A stretch of DNA of 64,000 nucleotides, taken from NCBI GenBank assembly GCA_032622095.1, contig CP136063.1, positions 83,243,980 to 83,307,979 on the forward strand. Direction: 5' to 3'. The translations under genes and the position numbers were made by a program. Within the stretch, counting starts at the first letter, position 1, and each line of letters opens with the position of its first letter. The notes beneath the pieces are model-generated. The model ran no database searches and had not been told where the DNA came from. It worked only from the letters and a program-made list of their open reading frames with translations. The stretch comes from Siphonodentalium dalli (taxonomy: Eukaryota; Mollusca; Scaphopoda; Gadilida; Siphonodentaliidae). Positions 33,871 through 43,399 of this stretch are shown in pieces.

Positions 33871-34905
33871 GCAAAATTGTGCGCAATTGTTATCCTAAGA
33901 CCGAAGGACTGACCCATCCGAAATGACCCTCAGGGAAGGCACTCTCGGATGGGCATGGCGAACTCGGACCCGCATCAAACGCTGCCAAATCCAGGAGATG
34001 TTACGACAGCACGTCCTCGTCTCTGAACAGCACCGTCCGTCCAGGAGATGGGGGGAAAGGGGCAAGTATCCCGACCAGGTCACCTGGTTTGATGAGGCAA
34101 AAAAATTCTGTAGCCTCGGAAAGGAAACTAAGTCTAAGTTCTGGCCTAGGAGCCCAAAAGAGGCCAGAAACTGTACGAAGCAAGGCCACACTGGTGGAGG
34201 AAAGAACACAGGTGAATATAGTACCAAATATGTCTTCTCAACTTTGTAAATTATATACGATATTCTGTTTTTCCGCGGCGTATTTGAAATTTTGATGTGT
34301 GTTTCCCGTGTTGGCGAATGCATGTGCAATACACGTGCTCCGCTGAATTATAGTCTGTATAAATCATCGCGTGACGTCACACTGTTTACACATAAAGCAC
34401 TGCGGCCGCGTTAGGAGAATCGGACTATAGTTTTCTCGGTAATTTTACTTTCAATATCCCCGCATGAGTTTAATTCGCTGCGGAGATCAGAGGTTAATGG
34501 ATTTTTATTTCAATGTTGGTCGTACTTGATACTCACCTGTTAACTTACGTTACCTGAATTAAATTAAATTAATTAAATCCCCTTTCCATTTGCCATGATT
34601 ACAGGAAGTTGTGACAACCAAAACTACAGGTTTTCCCAACTTACCACGGTTGTCATTTCCGGTTTTTCCCGACAACCGAAACCGAACTGATTCCACGGTT
34701 AACCGCACATCTCTAATATGCGAGTCTTCCATAGGGAGCCTCACATATATAAGAGAATGCACAGGCTTCCAAGGTCAAGGTAATTTTCCGATGTATTCTC
34801 TTATATATGTGAGGTTATATATGTGAGGCTCACTATGCGAGCATATATAAGAAAATGCACTGGCACATGGTTTCGCAAAATTTCAAGATGCTTCAGTCAT
34901 GGAGG

Positions 34906-35460
34906 AGTTATATTAACTCTCTGTTCAGTCTTTAATCCAGCAATAATACTGATAATGTCGTGACAAGGGCTAGCAGCTGAAATGACAATAAAAGGTCGTC
35001 CAGCCACAGTGTCCCCCGAAAAAGTGGCTTCATTGCATGGGGGCATCAGCTTTTCAGAAAAAAATAACAAGGACCCTAAATCCGAAGCAACCAGACAAAA
35101 ATGGGTGGATCGTACCCATATTCAAACTTGATCTGTATTTCGAGCTGATAAATTCATATACCAAATTTGATTCAGATATGATCCCACAAACTGAAGTTAT
35201 CATCCGGAAACCAGAAAATTACAAGATTCTAAGTAAAAAAAAAAGGGCCATAACTCTCGCAAAAATGGGCGGAGCAAACCCATTTCGAACTTGACCTGTA
35301 TTTTGATCTGATAAACTCACCTATGAAATTTGCTTTTGATCTAATAACCGAAACTAAAGTTATCATCCGGAAACCATTTCCGGACACACACACACCGGCT
35401 ATTTCGGGGGACAATAAACGGCAACAAAGCGTACTAAACTTTAACCATAGTAACTGATTA
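34906..35460. mobile_element. Dispersed repeat element with 'TGTCCCCCGAAA' ends
   Basis: TGTCCCCCGAAA at 35010-35021 and TTTCGGGGGACA at 35402-35413 are inverted. Between them lie two ~160-bp modules with GTTATCATCCGGAAACC and TTCGAACTTGACCTGTATTT, the same modules found at 35935-36065, 56080-56430 and 62190-63540. Confidence 0.6.
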
Positions 35461-36146
35461 ATTTACTGGTTCCATCTCTTTATAATCAAACCTTTATAAT
35501 CACACACCCTCTACATTCACACAATTAGCGCCCATAAGAATCAGTACAAATTGCCAGAGTTTACATGAATGTTTTCTATGTTCATAAACCAATAACTGAA
35601 GTCTACACTTCATAAAAAGCTACAAACTACCTACGTCGCTTCAATCCGAGCATATGCACATATTCTCACTGCGTGTTGTACACTTCATAGAAAGCTATGA
35701 ACAACCTACGTCACTTCAAGCCATGCAAGTGCACGGGCTGGCTGCGTGTTGTTATTGGGAGACTGTGATGGAATTTAAACAATATGTTACTTACAATTGT
35801 TTTGGTAGTTTTGGAAAGTTGTTCATGTTATTAATGTTCTATTAAAATGTACTGGTATATGATTATAAGGAATGACTTGAAGATCGACAGGGGTCATTGG
35901 TTTTGACCGGCAGAGTAATTTAAAAAAAAGTTCCCTTCTGGGCGGGCAGAACCCCTTATTCGAACTTGACCTGTATTTTGTGTTAGTAAACCCAAATACC
36001 AAATGTCAGTCCATTCAGTTCAGACTTATCCGGAAATGAAAAAAGCGAACGAACGGACGGACAGATATAACATGTTGTTTTTTCAAAAGGGGAATAAAAA
36101 CACTTGATATTTTCTATATAATCTAGCATACAGAGTGCCAACTTAC
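35461..36146. repeat. Intron sequence with a dispersed repeat module
   Basis: 35461-35930 shows only a local duplication (CACTTCATAGAAAGCTA type, 35605-35725). 35935-36080 is one module with TCGAACTTGACCTGTATTTT and ACGGACGGACAGAT. Confidence 0.5.
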
Positions 36147-36392
36147 TGGTGTAAACAGAGCAGTCAGGCTTGGATTGTATGCTTGTGTCCCTCATCTCGA
36201 TGTTTCGTTTCTTCATCAGCCGACATTGTTTGAGAGGTGCACAATATTCAAATGATTTACATGGAAATCCGGAATAACCATTACATGATTTGGCACACTG
36301 CTCAGCACTGGTGTACGATGTCCTTTCTGTGAAGTCACCATCAACAGCAACTGCAGCCCCTGGCAGCTGGTTATATCTATACAGATAGGTAC
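36147..36392 (-). CDS. PAN gene exon 8: PAN/apple-like module 3
   Basis: Acceptor TTGTATGACAG, donor GTAAGTTG. Encodes a six-cysteine module (EQCAKSCNGYSGFPC, KSFEYC, PLKQC, PDCSVYT) with spacing C-x3-C-x7-C-x5-C-x5-C-x20-C. Phase 1 at both ends. A palindromic MITE ends only 16 nt upstream of the acceptor, so the branch point probably lies in transposon sequence. Confidence 0.88.
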
Positions 36393-36408
36393 CTGTCATA
36401 CAAGATAA

Positions 36409-36621
36409 CAGTAATGCCATAAATAATCGACTCCTTAACCACAGCAGAATTATGAGTAACTTTTCAGGATTTAGTCGGAAATATGGCTTGTTGCCATTCA
36501 TCGGAAAGCTCTCTCTGAGAGCTTTCTGATGAATGGCAACAAGCCATATTTCCGACTAAATCCTGAAAAGTTACCCATAATTCTGCTGTGGTTAAGGAGT
36601 CGATTATTTAGGGTATTGCTG
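36409..36621. mobile_element. TA-flanked palindromic MITE, copy 6
   Basis: Near-perfect palindrome with CAGTAATGCC ... GGTATTGCTG ends. Arms agree with each other at the ACTTTTCAGG/CCTGAAAAGT site, where other copies have ATTTTTCAGG/CCTGAAAAAT. Immediately upstream (minus strand) of exon 8. Confidence 0.85.
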
Positions 36622-36905
36622 TAAGAACATATCATTAAAGAATGTATGACCGTAGAAATGAAGAACATTTCTTTTTATTCTGTAAGAAAAATGCTAAACA
36701 CAGAACAAATCTGATATATAAAATGTCTATAGAATTGGATGTTCAGGGCTTAGTCCCAAATACAGACACATCATTGAAACTTTTGGAAAGATTTCTCTGT
36801 TCACCAACACCTTGTGATACAAGACATACATGCAGTTTTATCGAACAATCAGTGAATATCAGGTCATCTAATAATTCCTAAATTCACCTACTATTAATAT
36901 TGGGT

Positions 36906-37140
36906 ATTTTAACTTGTTTGTTATTGTCAGTATTTACACCTGTTTGTTATTGTCAGTATTTACACCTGTTTGTTATTGTCAGTATTTACACCTGTTTGTT
37001 ATTGTCAGTATTTACACCTGTTTGTTATTGTCAGTATTTACACCTGTTTGTTATTGTGAGTATTTACACCTGTTTGTTATTGTGAGTATTTACACCTGTT
37101 TGTTATTGTGAGTATTTACACCTGTTTGTTATTGTCAGTA
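36906..37140. repeat. 26-bp minisatellite, about nine copies
   Basis: Unit GTTTGTTATTGTCAGTATTT plus ACACCT; later units have GTGAG for GTCAG. Open frames over it are repeat artefacts. Confidence 0.9.
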
Positions 37141-37233
37141 TTTTGTTACATGTCATGACAAACATCACTGGATAGTGGTCAGTCAATAAAGTATTAATTC
37201 ATAGTACGTATATTATTAGCTCTGCATGTTTAA

Positions 37234-37394
37234 CCCTTTACCCAACAGAAGGGCCCTGTGCCAATGCATTCTCTTATATATGCGAGTCGACCATAGGTCG
37301 CCTCGCATATATAAGAGAATGCATTGGCTTAACACATTAAAAATTATAAAATTGTTAAAGAATGTAAGAAAAAATGGTGAAAAGTGTTAAAAAC
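37234..37394. mobile_element. TTAA double-hairpin MITE, copy 3 (right half missing)
   Basis: TTAA at 37230-37233, then CCCTTTACCCAACAGAAG and the first hairpin (37260-37326). Homology stops in the spacer near 37394. Confidence 0.8.
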
Positions 37395-37544
37395 AGTGTT
37401 AAAAATCTACAAATACACATCTTAAATAATTATAAAGGGATAAAGATTTCCAATCAATTCTAATCAACTGCCACAGATCATAAATCAAATGGATAATAAA
37501 ACACTGATTAAACTCATCAACAACTCCACTAATCCACCCTAGGT

Positions 37545-37630
37545 GTGAGGGACTTGCTGCATTTACCAGGGACTTGCTGCATTTACCGGGGACTTGCTGC
37601 ATATCCAGGGACTTGCTGCGTATAGTAGGT
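37545..37630. repeat. Short tandem repeat, ~20-bp unit, four copies
   Basis: Unit GGGACTTGCTGCATTTACC with small changes. Confidence 0.8.
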
Positions 37631-37861
37631 CCCGGTTGTTGTCTGTTTACTGTTCTCACAACATTATCATGTGCATTATGACACTGCTGGATTCATAGAT
37701 GAAAGTGTCAATGACACTGTAGCTCAACTTGGAGAGGGGGTAATGTCAGACATTACTGTCAATGGAGCGATAAGGAATGTGGAAAGTAAATGTTTAAGTA
37801 ATATTAGAGATCAACCTGGAGAGCCACATTAATTTTGGAATAATTCTGATGGGAAATGATG

Positions 37862-38677
37862 TGTATAGTCAACTGGGGGTTCCCATAAGCGGGGAGGGGC
37901 TGTGGACACTACTTAGTGGGTGCAGGTCCCCAAGTCTTATTGTTTCCACACTCCCCGGGCCAGTTTAATAGAATAGAATAGTGAGGTAATCATGAGTTTA
38001 TTAATCAATATCATCTATATGGCTATATGTTGAATATCTAAGTTTGATATGTTTGACAAGTTCAAATACAATTACTGGTTCTATATATATATTCTCAACT
38101 TCTAGTACAATAAATGTCCTAATAACCTACTTCCGGTCATATATATGAGAGAACCGGGTAAACTGTCAGAATACGCCACTTCCGGTACAGAAAGTGGACG
38201 GAGAAATCTACTTCCGGTAAATAGGTATTAGCAGACAGTGTAAACAGCCAGAGAATACAACTTCCGGTAATATGCATTAGCGGACAGTGTAAACAGCCGG
38301 AGAATACAACTTCCGGTGTATAAAATCTTCCCCAATTTCGTGGTAATTATAATGTCCCCCAAAACTGTTGCCTTTGGCTGGGTAGTCAGAGCTATTAGTA
38401 AGAGATGGTGACCATACTCGGGATAATTCTGACTGAACCAATGTAGCAAGAAACAGTGGCCTTTTTATACGATTTGAGCGGATCGGGAGATCGTATTGGC
38501 CGACCAATGGGAGGTCACCGCTCAAATCGACGAATCAGAACCACTGCCCCTTTGCACCCATTGGATCAGTCCAAAGTTGACGTGGTGACCAGCTCACCAA
38601 TAATGGGCCTTTAGTGAAAAGACACCTTACAGGTAAGACCTGTTAACAAGTGGGTGAAATCACCCAACATTACCACA
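37862..38677 (-). repeat. 3' LTR, full length (816 bp)
   Basis: Matches the other LTR at both ends but holds an extra ~555 bp (about 38076-38630) with the ETS-type site array. The neighbouring purine tract is on its internal side, as required for a 3' LTR of a minus-strand element. Confidence 0.85.
38129..38317 (-). promoter_or_regulatory. Array of five ACCGGAAGT (ETS-type) sites in the LTR
   Basis: ACCGGAAGT on the element's sense strand at 38309-38317, 38260-38268, 38210-38218, 38178-38186 and 38129-38137. This is the known high-affinity ETS/GABPA consensus. Part of the array comes from a ~50-bp duplication (CAGTGTAAACAGCC block). It probably drove transcription of the element (inference). 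Confidence 0.65.
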
Positions 38678-38690
38678 CTCCTCCCTCCTT
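38678..38690 (-). other. Polypurine tract of the LTR element
   Basis: AAGGAGGGAGGAG on the minus strand, directly abutting the 3' LTR. It is the primer for plus-strand DNA synthesis in LTR retrotransposons. Confidence 0.8.
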
Positions 38691-38895
38691 AAAAATCACA
38701 ATGTATACATTGTGAAAAAGGTCCATACAAAGTTAGAAATGTTCTGTTCTTGATGCACAGGATGAGGATCATGAATTCACGATATCGTTATCCGTTGTCA
38801 CGTTTTGAAACAGACTATAACAGTCACTCGAATTCACTGCTGATTCTCGAACAATAGTCTAAATGGTGCGATTCCAGTTTCCTTCCATGTACAGC

Positions 38896-39610
38896 TTAGA
38901 CACCTTCCCAGCTTAGACACCTTCCCAGCTTAGACACCTTCCCATCTCCCGGCCAGAAGTAATGATCGAGCAGATGCTCGCTTGATAACTGGCTAGAGTC
39001 CGCGATCAAGTATGCAATTTCGCCATCCTCGCGTTGTATTTTCGACTGTCCAACAAACCAAGTATCCATAACGATGGACGTAGATAGTTTAATATTGCCT
39101 GCATCAAAGGTTTCACAAACAAAATACTCTTCCGCCAAAGATTTTGTCGTAACCAATCGTTTTACTCGTGGCACCAGACTATCACATTGCTTGAGACCCT
39201 CATGAACCATAATATCACTGTTAACTCCGAGACCATTATCATCACCGTAACCACTATCGCGACTATCACTTTGCTTATGACCCTCATGAACCATGATATC
39301 ATTTTTAACACCGAGACCTTCATCGTCAACATGACCACTATCGCGACTATCACTGCTCGAATCGAGTGTGTATGGAAAATTAAAGCAGACAACTCCTACC
39401 GAAAAATTACGACCAGCAGCGGCAGATGGTATGGATGGTACCAATCGCTTCGAGACCAACTCATCAGGAGGGTTGGACACCATTAAGGCACCAGTGTCCT
39501 GTGAGCTCTTCGGTTTTTGAAGGTGGCCGACGTCCTGTCCATCTGAACATGTATACCCAACAAGATACCCTACATTCTCGTCACACCCAATTCGAGCCAG
39601 TGAATCATCT
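38896..39610 (-). CDS. C-terminal part of the Gag-protease frame, downstream of the insert
   Basis: About 238 codons, open from the insertion's target duplication to the stop at 38896, in the same frame as the upstream Gag-protease part. It contains a ~25-residue repeat (DSRDSGHVDDEGLG and DSRDSGYGDDNGLG) and ends near FWPGDGKVSKLGRCLSW. I do not recognise a domain; it is not reverse transcriptase or integrase. Three 17-bp repeats (CAGCTTAGACACCTTCC) overlap its end. Confidence 0.55.
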
Positions 39611-39619
39611 GTACCAACC

Positions 39620-40704
39620 AGACCTGTTAAGTTTTGAAAATGTCAATCCGTGAGATTTTTGCGGGAGGTATGCCCAAATATGTTCATGTTCCAAAAATAA
39701 TATTTATGATGAAGATTGCATAATTTTTATGAGTTTCTATTTTATAAATATATAGACCTAAATAAAATGGCAATGAATGTCCTGTTGGTAATTGTAATAG
39801 AGCTGCTCTGTGTGGGAGATACCACCATTTATTAAAAAGAAAGAAGCAGATCACACTTCGTAAAAATACTCAGAATTCCACCGGAAACAGTCGGATATGC
39901 GCGAAACCGAAAGTACAACATCGTAATAAACGACAAAATGGACTCGTCTTACGGTTTAACCCACAAAAGAAATGCACACATTCCACCATTTATTAAAAAA
40001 TTTTAAGAAGCAGAAACTTTGTTTAAAGTTAGTCAAAACGAATCCGAGTTACACAGGTTACAACCGGACATGTATGCGTGAAACCGAAAGTACAAAATGA
40101 CCCGTCTTAAAAGTTTTACCCGCAAAATAAAAGACACATTCCGTTCTCAATGCATACCACTATCAGTGAACTTAAATCATAAAGTATCCATTACTTATGT
40201 TCATCAACGAGGCCTCACAATACAGCTGCACACTAATGTGATTAAACGTATTGTTTTATTTCGTTTGCAATGCATGCCACTAATCCGTTACTAAGAAATG
40301 TTCATCAATGAGGCCTAACAATACAGAACTTTGCACACTTGTGATTATACGTATTGTTTACTAAAACAACACGTACCCTCCATACGTGTGGCTTCACCAG
40401 AGTGTGAAAATCAATTAATATCAGTCACAGTTCACCACAAATTGAGTCTTCAATCAAAAGTTACCGACGATACATTCTGTGAATGTTAATGTGTGGGTAT
40501 CTACGGTACCGGAAATAAGGAAGTCACTGTCATTTGGGGAATTCCCGCAAATGCACGAATTTAAAAAATAAAAAAACATTCGTTTTGGGATTTTCAATGT
40601 GGGGTTTTGACGAATCCGTGAGAAATTGGGGGTTATCCGTGTTTGCGGAATTGCCGTGGAAATCCGTGAGTCTCACGGACAATCCGTGGAACTTAACAGC
40701 TCTG
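39620..40704. mobile_element. Mutator-like non-autonomous element inside the retrotransposon
   Basis: 9-bp direct repeats GTACCAACC at 39611-39619 and 40705-40713, the duplication length typical of Mutator-like elements. TIRs AGACCTGTTAAGTT (left) and AACTTAACAGCTCT (right), followed inward by ATCCGTGAG-type blocks. No transposase frame in 1085 bp. It splits the Gag-protease frame. Confidence 0.65.
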
Positions 40705-42524
40705 GTACCAACCGAATAAGTATCTGTTTCATGAACATTAATGCACGCAGTCGAACAAGAGCGCCTATGGAAAAGCCTTATTTCACCATCGTTAACAGTC
40801 AATGTTTTATTACAAACATTTAAGATTCCATGATTCTCTTTGAGGAAATCTAAACCAAGTATGCCACTGAAAATTTTGACGTCAGCTACCACAAAGTCTT
40901 GCTGTACTACAAGAGCTGGAAAACCGACTTCCAACGAAACTGATCCATGTACATTCAAGTCTTGTCCAGCTGCAGTGGAAAGCTTAATACCAGAGAAGTC
41001 CAATGTATCACTCGGCAGACATAATTGATCATACAAACTTTTATTTAAAATAGAAACGGGTGAGCCAGTGTCAACCAGAAACGTACAACAAACACCAGTT
41101 ACCACTACACGACAAAATAAACATGTCTTAGAAGCCTGTGTTGAACACGTTGGTACAATATCAGAACTAGCAAAACGTTTTCTATCAGACTGAGGACTCC
41201 TCGTCTCATAACAAAGTGCTGAATTTACAAAACCCGACTGCTGATCTGCCATCTTTCGTCGGCACCGAGCCTCCACGTGGCCTACTTTATTGCAATAATA
41301 GCACGTGACCTGTCGCCTCGGAGAAGTAGGACCTCGATATTGACTTTGACCTCCCAGCTGATGTTCAAGAGTTGAGATCCTATCAAGGAGCTGGTGTTCC
41401 GCATTGTTACCACTATCTGGGGGTAGCATGGGCTTGTCTAACGGGCCCTCAATTGATTCAAATTCGGATGACAAGGCAATAGCATGATTAAGTGTTACTG
41501 GGTGTCCATATTGAACATGTTTCTTCAATTCGGAATGTCTCAAACCCCAAATGAACTGCTCAACCAAGAAGGGCTCAACATTAGAGTGGGTTAAGCCAGG
41601 GTGTGCTTTTCGAGCCAAGGTTGTCAATTCATAACCATATTCGACTACAGATTGGCCTACTTTCCTTGTGCATTGACGGAAATTCGACCGATGTGTTGAC
41701 AACTGTTGAGATGGGCTATACCGGCGTGTCAAAATTTCTTTAAGTATTTGATAGTTGTAAGTTTGCTCCGGAGTTAGATTACCCAGGATGGTCTGTGAAT
41801 TCCCTCGCAAATTTATCAACAAATGGTATGCCATTTCTGGTCCCTTCCAACCATTTAGCTTAGCAATAATTTCAAAATGAGTCATGTAGTCATTAATGTC
41901 CCATTTCTTATCATCAAAAGTTTCAGGATTCACTATTGGTTTAACAAATTTATTAGAAGATGATAAGTGCTCAGAAAAAACTGGTTTGTGAACAGATTCA
42001 TTTGTGGAAGAATTATATAATGTGTTATTGGGACCCCTGTCCCGCATGTGTAAATATTGAGAAAATAAGTCTTGGCTATGTATTGCCGACTGCCCTGTTG
42101 CAATACCAAGAGTGTCATTTGCATACCCTGAAATTGACTTACTGTATGCTGGGGTTTCCGTTACATAATGGGCAAAAGAACATTTACTCCCATTGAAACT
42201 TTGACTTGGAGTAGTCTTAAATGTTGAAATTGGAGTAGAGGCCACAGAGGTCACATGTGAGGTTACAGTCGGTCCACCCCAACCCGAAGTGGTAATTTGT
42301 AAGGTATACCCATCTGGAAGCGAGCTATCCAGCCTATTATGACCCATTATGGAAGTGTCTACAACACTATCATTTGATACAATCCTTGGTTTGATACCCA
42401 TTGAGTGTAACAGTGTAGCAATATACCTGTCAGTACTTTCTGACTCCTCATCAGACCCGACTAAGGGGTCATACAAACCCCGGGGTTCAGTCCTATCCCA
42501 CCCTGTGGAATATTTCCCAGCCAT
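40530..42524 (-). CDS. Gag-protease polyprotein of the LTR element (5' part, interrupted)
   Basis: 664-residue frame from ATG at 42524. A Gag-type helical region lies around residues 200-350 (YMTHFEIIAKLNGW, AYHLLINLRG). A CCHC zinc knuckle is at about 408-421 (CYYCNKVGHVEARC, with Cys in place of the canonical His preserved at H416). A retropepsin-like aspartic protease is at about 483-560, with catalytic DTGS at 485-488 and ILGLDFL near 552-558. Gag forms the particle and binds RNA; the protease cleaves the polyprotein. The last ~60 codons are read from the Mutator-like insert, so the natural C-terminus is displaced. Confidence 0.88.
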   Translation of the reverse strand: MAGKYSTGWDRTEPRGLYDPLVGSDEESESTDRYIATLLHSMGIKPRIVSNDSVVDTSIMGHNRLDSSLPDGYTLQITTSGWGGPTVTSHVTSVASTPISTFKTTPSQSFNGSKCSFAHYVTETPAYSKSISGYANDTLGIATGQSAIHSQDLFSQYLHMRDRGPNNTLYNSSTNESVHKPVFSEHLSSSNKFVKPIVNPETFDDKKWDINDYMTHFEIIAKLNGWKGPEMAYHLLINLRGNSQTILGNLTPEQTYNYQILKEILTRRYSPSQQLSTHRSNFRQCTRKVGQSVVEYGYELTTLARKAHPGLTHSNVEPFLVEQFIWGLRHSELKKHVQYGHPVTLNHAIALSSEFESIEGPLDKPMLPPDSGNNAEHQLLDRISTLEHQLGGQSQYRGPTSPRRQVTCYYCNKVGHVEARCRRKMADQQSGFVNSALCYETRSPQSDRKRFASSDIVPTCSTQASKTCLFCRVVVTGVCCTFLVDTGSPVSILNKSLYDQLCLPSDTLDFSGIKLSTAAGQDLNVHGSVSLEVGFPALVVQQDFVVADVKIFSGILGLDFLKENHGILNVCNKTLTVNDGEIRLFHRRSCSTACINVHETDTYSVGTRAVKFHGLSVRLTDFHGNSANTDNPQFLTDSSKPHIENPKTNVFLFFKFVHLREFPK

Positions 42525-42664
42525 AGCTCAACCTTTTGGGGAAACAGTTATTCAAAAATATATAATTTTTGCAAAATTCAAACTTGAAATTTGAATATTA
42601 CTTTAACATAAGATAAATATTGAAAATGTATATATATATGACGTCCTAAATTGTGACAAGAATA

Positions 42665-42682
42665 ATCCTGCTCACGGCACCA
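42665..42682 (-). other. Possible tRNA primer-binding site
   Basis: TGGTGCCGTGAGCAGGAT on the minus strand, four bases inside the 5' LTR border. It starts with TGG, the complement of a tRNA CCA end. The tRNA was not identified. Confidence 0.5.
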
Positions 42683-42686
42683 TAAA

Positions 42687-42945
42687 TGTAGTCAACTGGG
42701 GGTTCCCATAAGCGGGGAGGGGCTGTGGACACTACTTAGTGGGTGCAGGTCCCCAAGTCTTATTGTTTCCACACTCCCCGGGCCAGTTTAATAGAATAGA
42801 ATAGTGAGGTAATCATGAGTTTATTAATCAATATCATCTATATGGCTATATGTTGAATATCTAAGTTTGATATGTTTGACAAGTTCAAATACAATTACAG
42901 GTAAGACCTGTTAACAAGTGGGTGAAATCACCCAACATTACCACA
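42687..42945 (-). repeat. 5' LTR, internally deleted (259 bp)
   Basis: Same ends as the 816-bp LTR but lacks ~555 bp. The deletion lies between short GTAA-type repeats and removes all five ETS-type sites. Confidence 0.85.
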
Positions 42946-42954
42946 GATGATTAT

Positions 42955-43385
42955 AAGGATTTAGTCATGCAAAGAGCAAAATCCAAGATGGCTACCAGCG
43001 ACCATGTTTTTAATCTGAAATATTGCCACTGACAGCCATGTTTTTTCAACTAAATTAGCGAAGAATGAAATTTAAGATGGCTGCCAGTGACAATCTTATT
43101 CATCGAAAATTTAACAATTTGATATATCTCATCTAAAGTCACCCCGTATATCCCTATGAAGTTTGGGATCAATTGGATGGAAAATGTTTAGTTTTAGTGC
43201 ATGCCAAATGATTTAATCATGCAAAGACTAATACAAAATTTGATAGAAGTCACCCCAAAGATTCATATGAAGGTTGATGACGATCAGGTGAGGGATGTGG
43301 CCTGTAAGGTGTGCAAAGAATTTAGTCAAGCAAAGAGTAAAATCCAATATGGCTGCCAGTGGCCTTTAGCTTTAGCTTTTGCTAA
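42955..43385. repeat. Dispersed repeat, AAAATCCAAGATGGC modules
   Basis: Three degenerate modules like those at 21560-22250 (GGATTTAGTCATGCAAAGAG, AAAATCCAAGATGGCTACC). Confidence 0.65.
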
Positions 43386-43399
43386 TAAAATATGTTTAA

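Larger units (their letters stand above)
30905..34715. mobile_element. Large hAT-like element (3.8 kb) nested in a MITE
   Basis: 8-bp direct repeats ATATGCGA at 30897-30904 and 34716-34723. Ends TAGAGATG and CATCTCTA. Inverted blocks further in include CCTCGGTTTCGG (left) and CCGAAACCGAAC (right). Most of the interior (about 31380-34250) differs in composition from the surrounding introns and carries long but unrecognised frames on both strands, including the 39-codon repeat at 33206-33604. I do not recognise a transposase. Confidence 0.65.
30830..34905. mobile_element. 'TTCATGACTGG'-family hairpin MITE split by a hAT-like insertion
   Basis: The left part (30830-30904: GCTGCACTGGTGCAGCATTA, GCATTCTCTTATATATGCGA) and right part (34716-34905: ATATGCGAGTC, CATATATAAGAGAATGCAC) read as one interrupted MITE. 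The insert occupies 30905-34715. Confidence 0.6.
37862..42945 (-). mobile_element. LTR retrotransposon (Ty3/gypsy-like), Gag-protease only
   Basis: Two LTR copies (37862-38677 and 42687-42945) start TGTA and end CCACA on the plus strand, flanked by GATG (37858-37861 and 42946-42949). Read on the minus strand: 5' LTR, a possible primer-binding site (TGGTGCCGTGAGCAGG), one long frame with Gag, zinc knuckle and aspartic protease, then a purine-rich tract and the 3' LTR. No reverse transcriptase, RNase H or integrase motif is present. A Mutator-like insert (39620-40704) interrupts the frame. Mobilisation would have needed enzymes from a relative. Inserted in a PAN gene intron, same strand. Confidence 0.85.

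Noticed and set aside
33895-34329. 144-codon minus-strand frame as a gene
   Set aside because: Frames of similar length are open on the plus strand at the same place, composition is uneven and no domain is seen; left inside the hAT-like element as unassigned.
36906-37140. CRISPR-like array of 26-bp repeats
   Set aside because: Units are contiguous without spacers, and the context is an animal intron; it is a minisatellite.
38076-38630. Extra block in the long LTR as an intron spliced out of the short LTR
   Set aside because: The block cannot be cut at a GT...AG pair: with the GTAA repeat at its borders, no register gives both ends. A microhomology deletion fits better.
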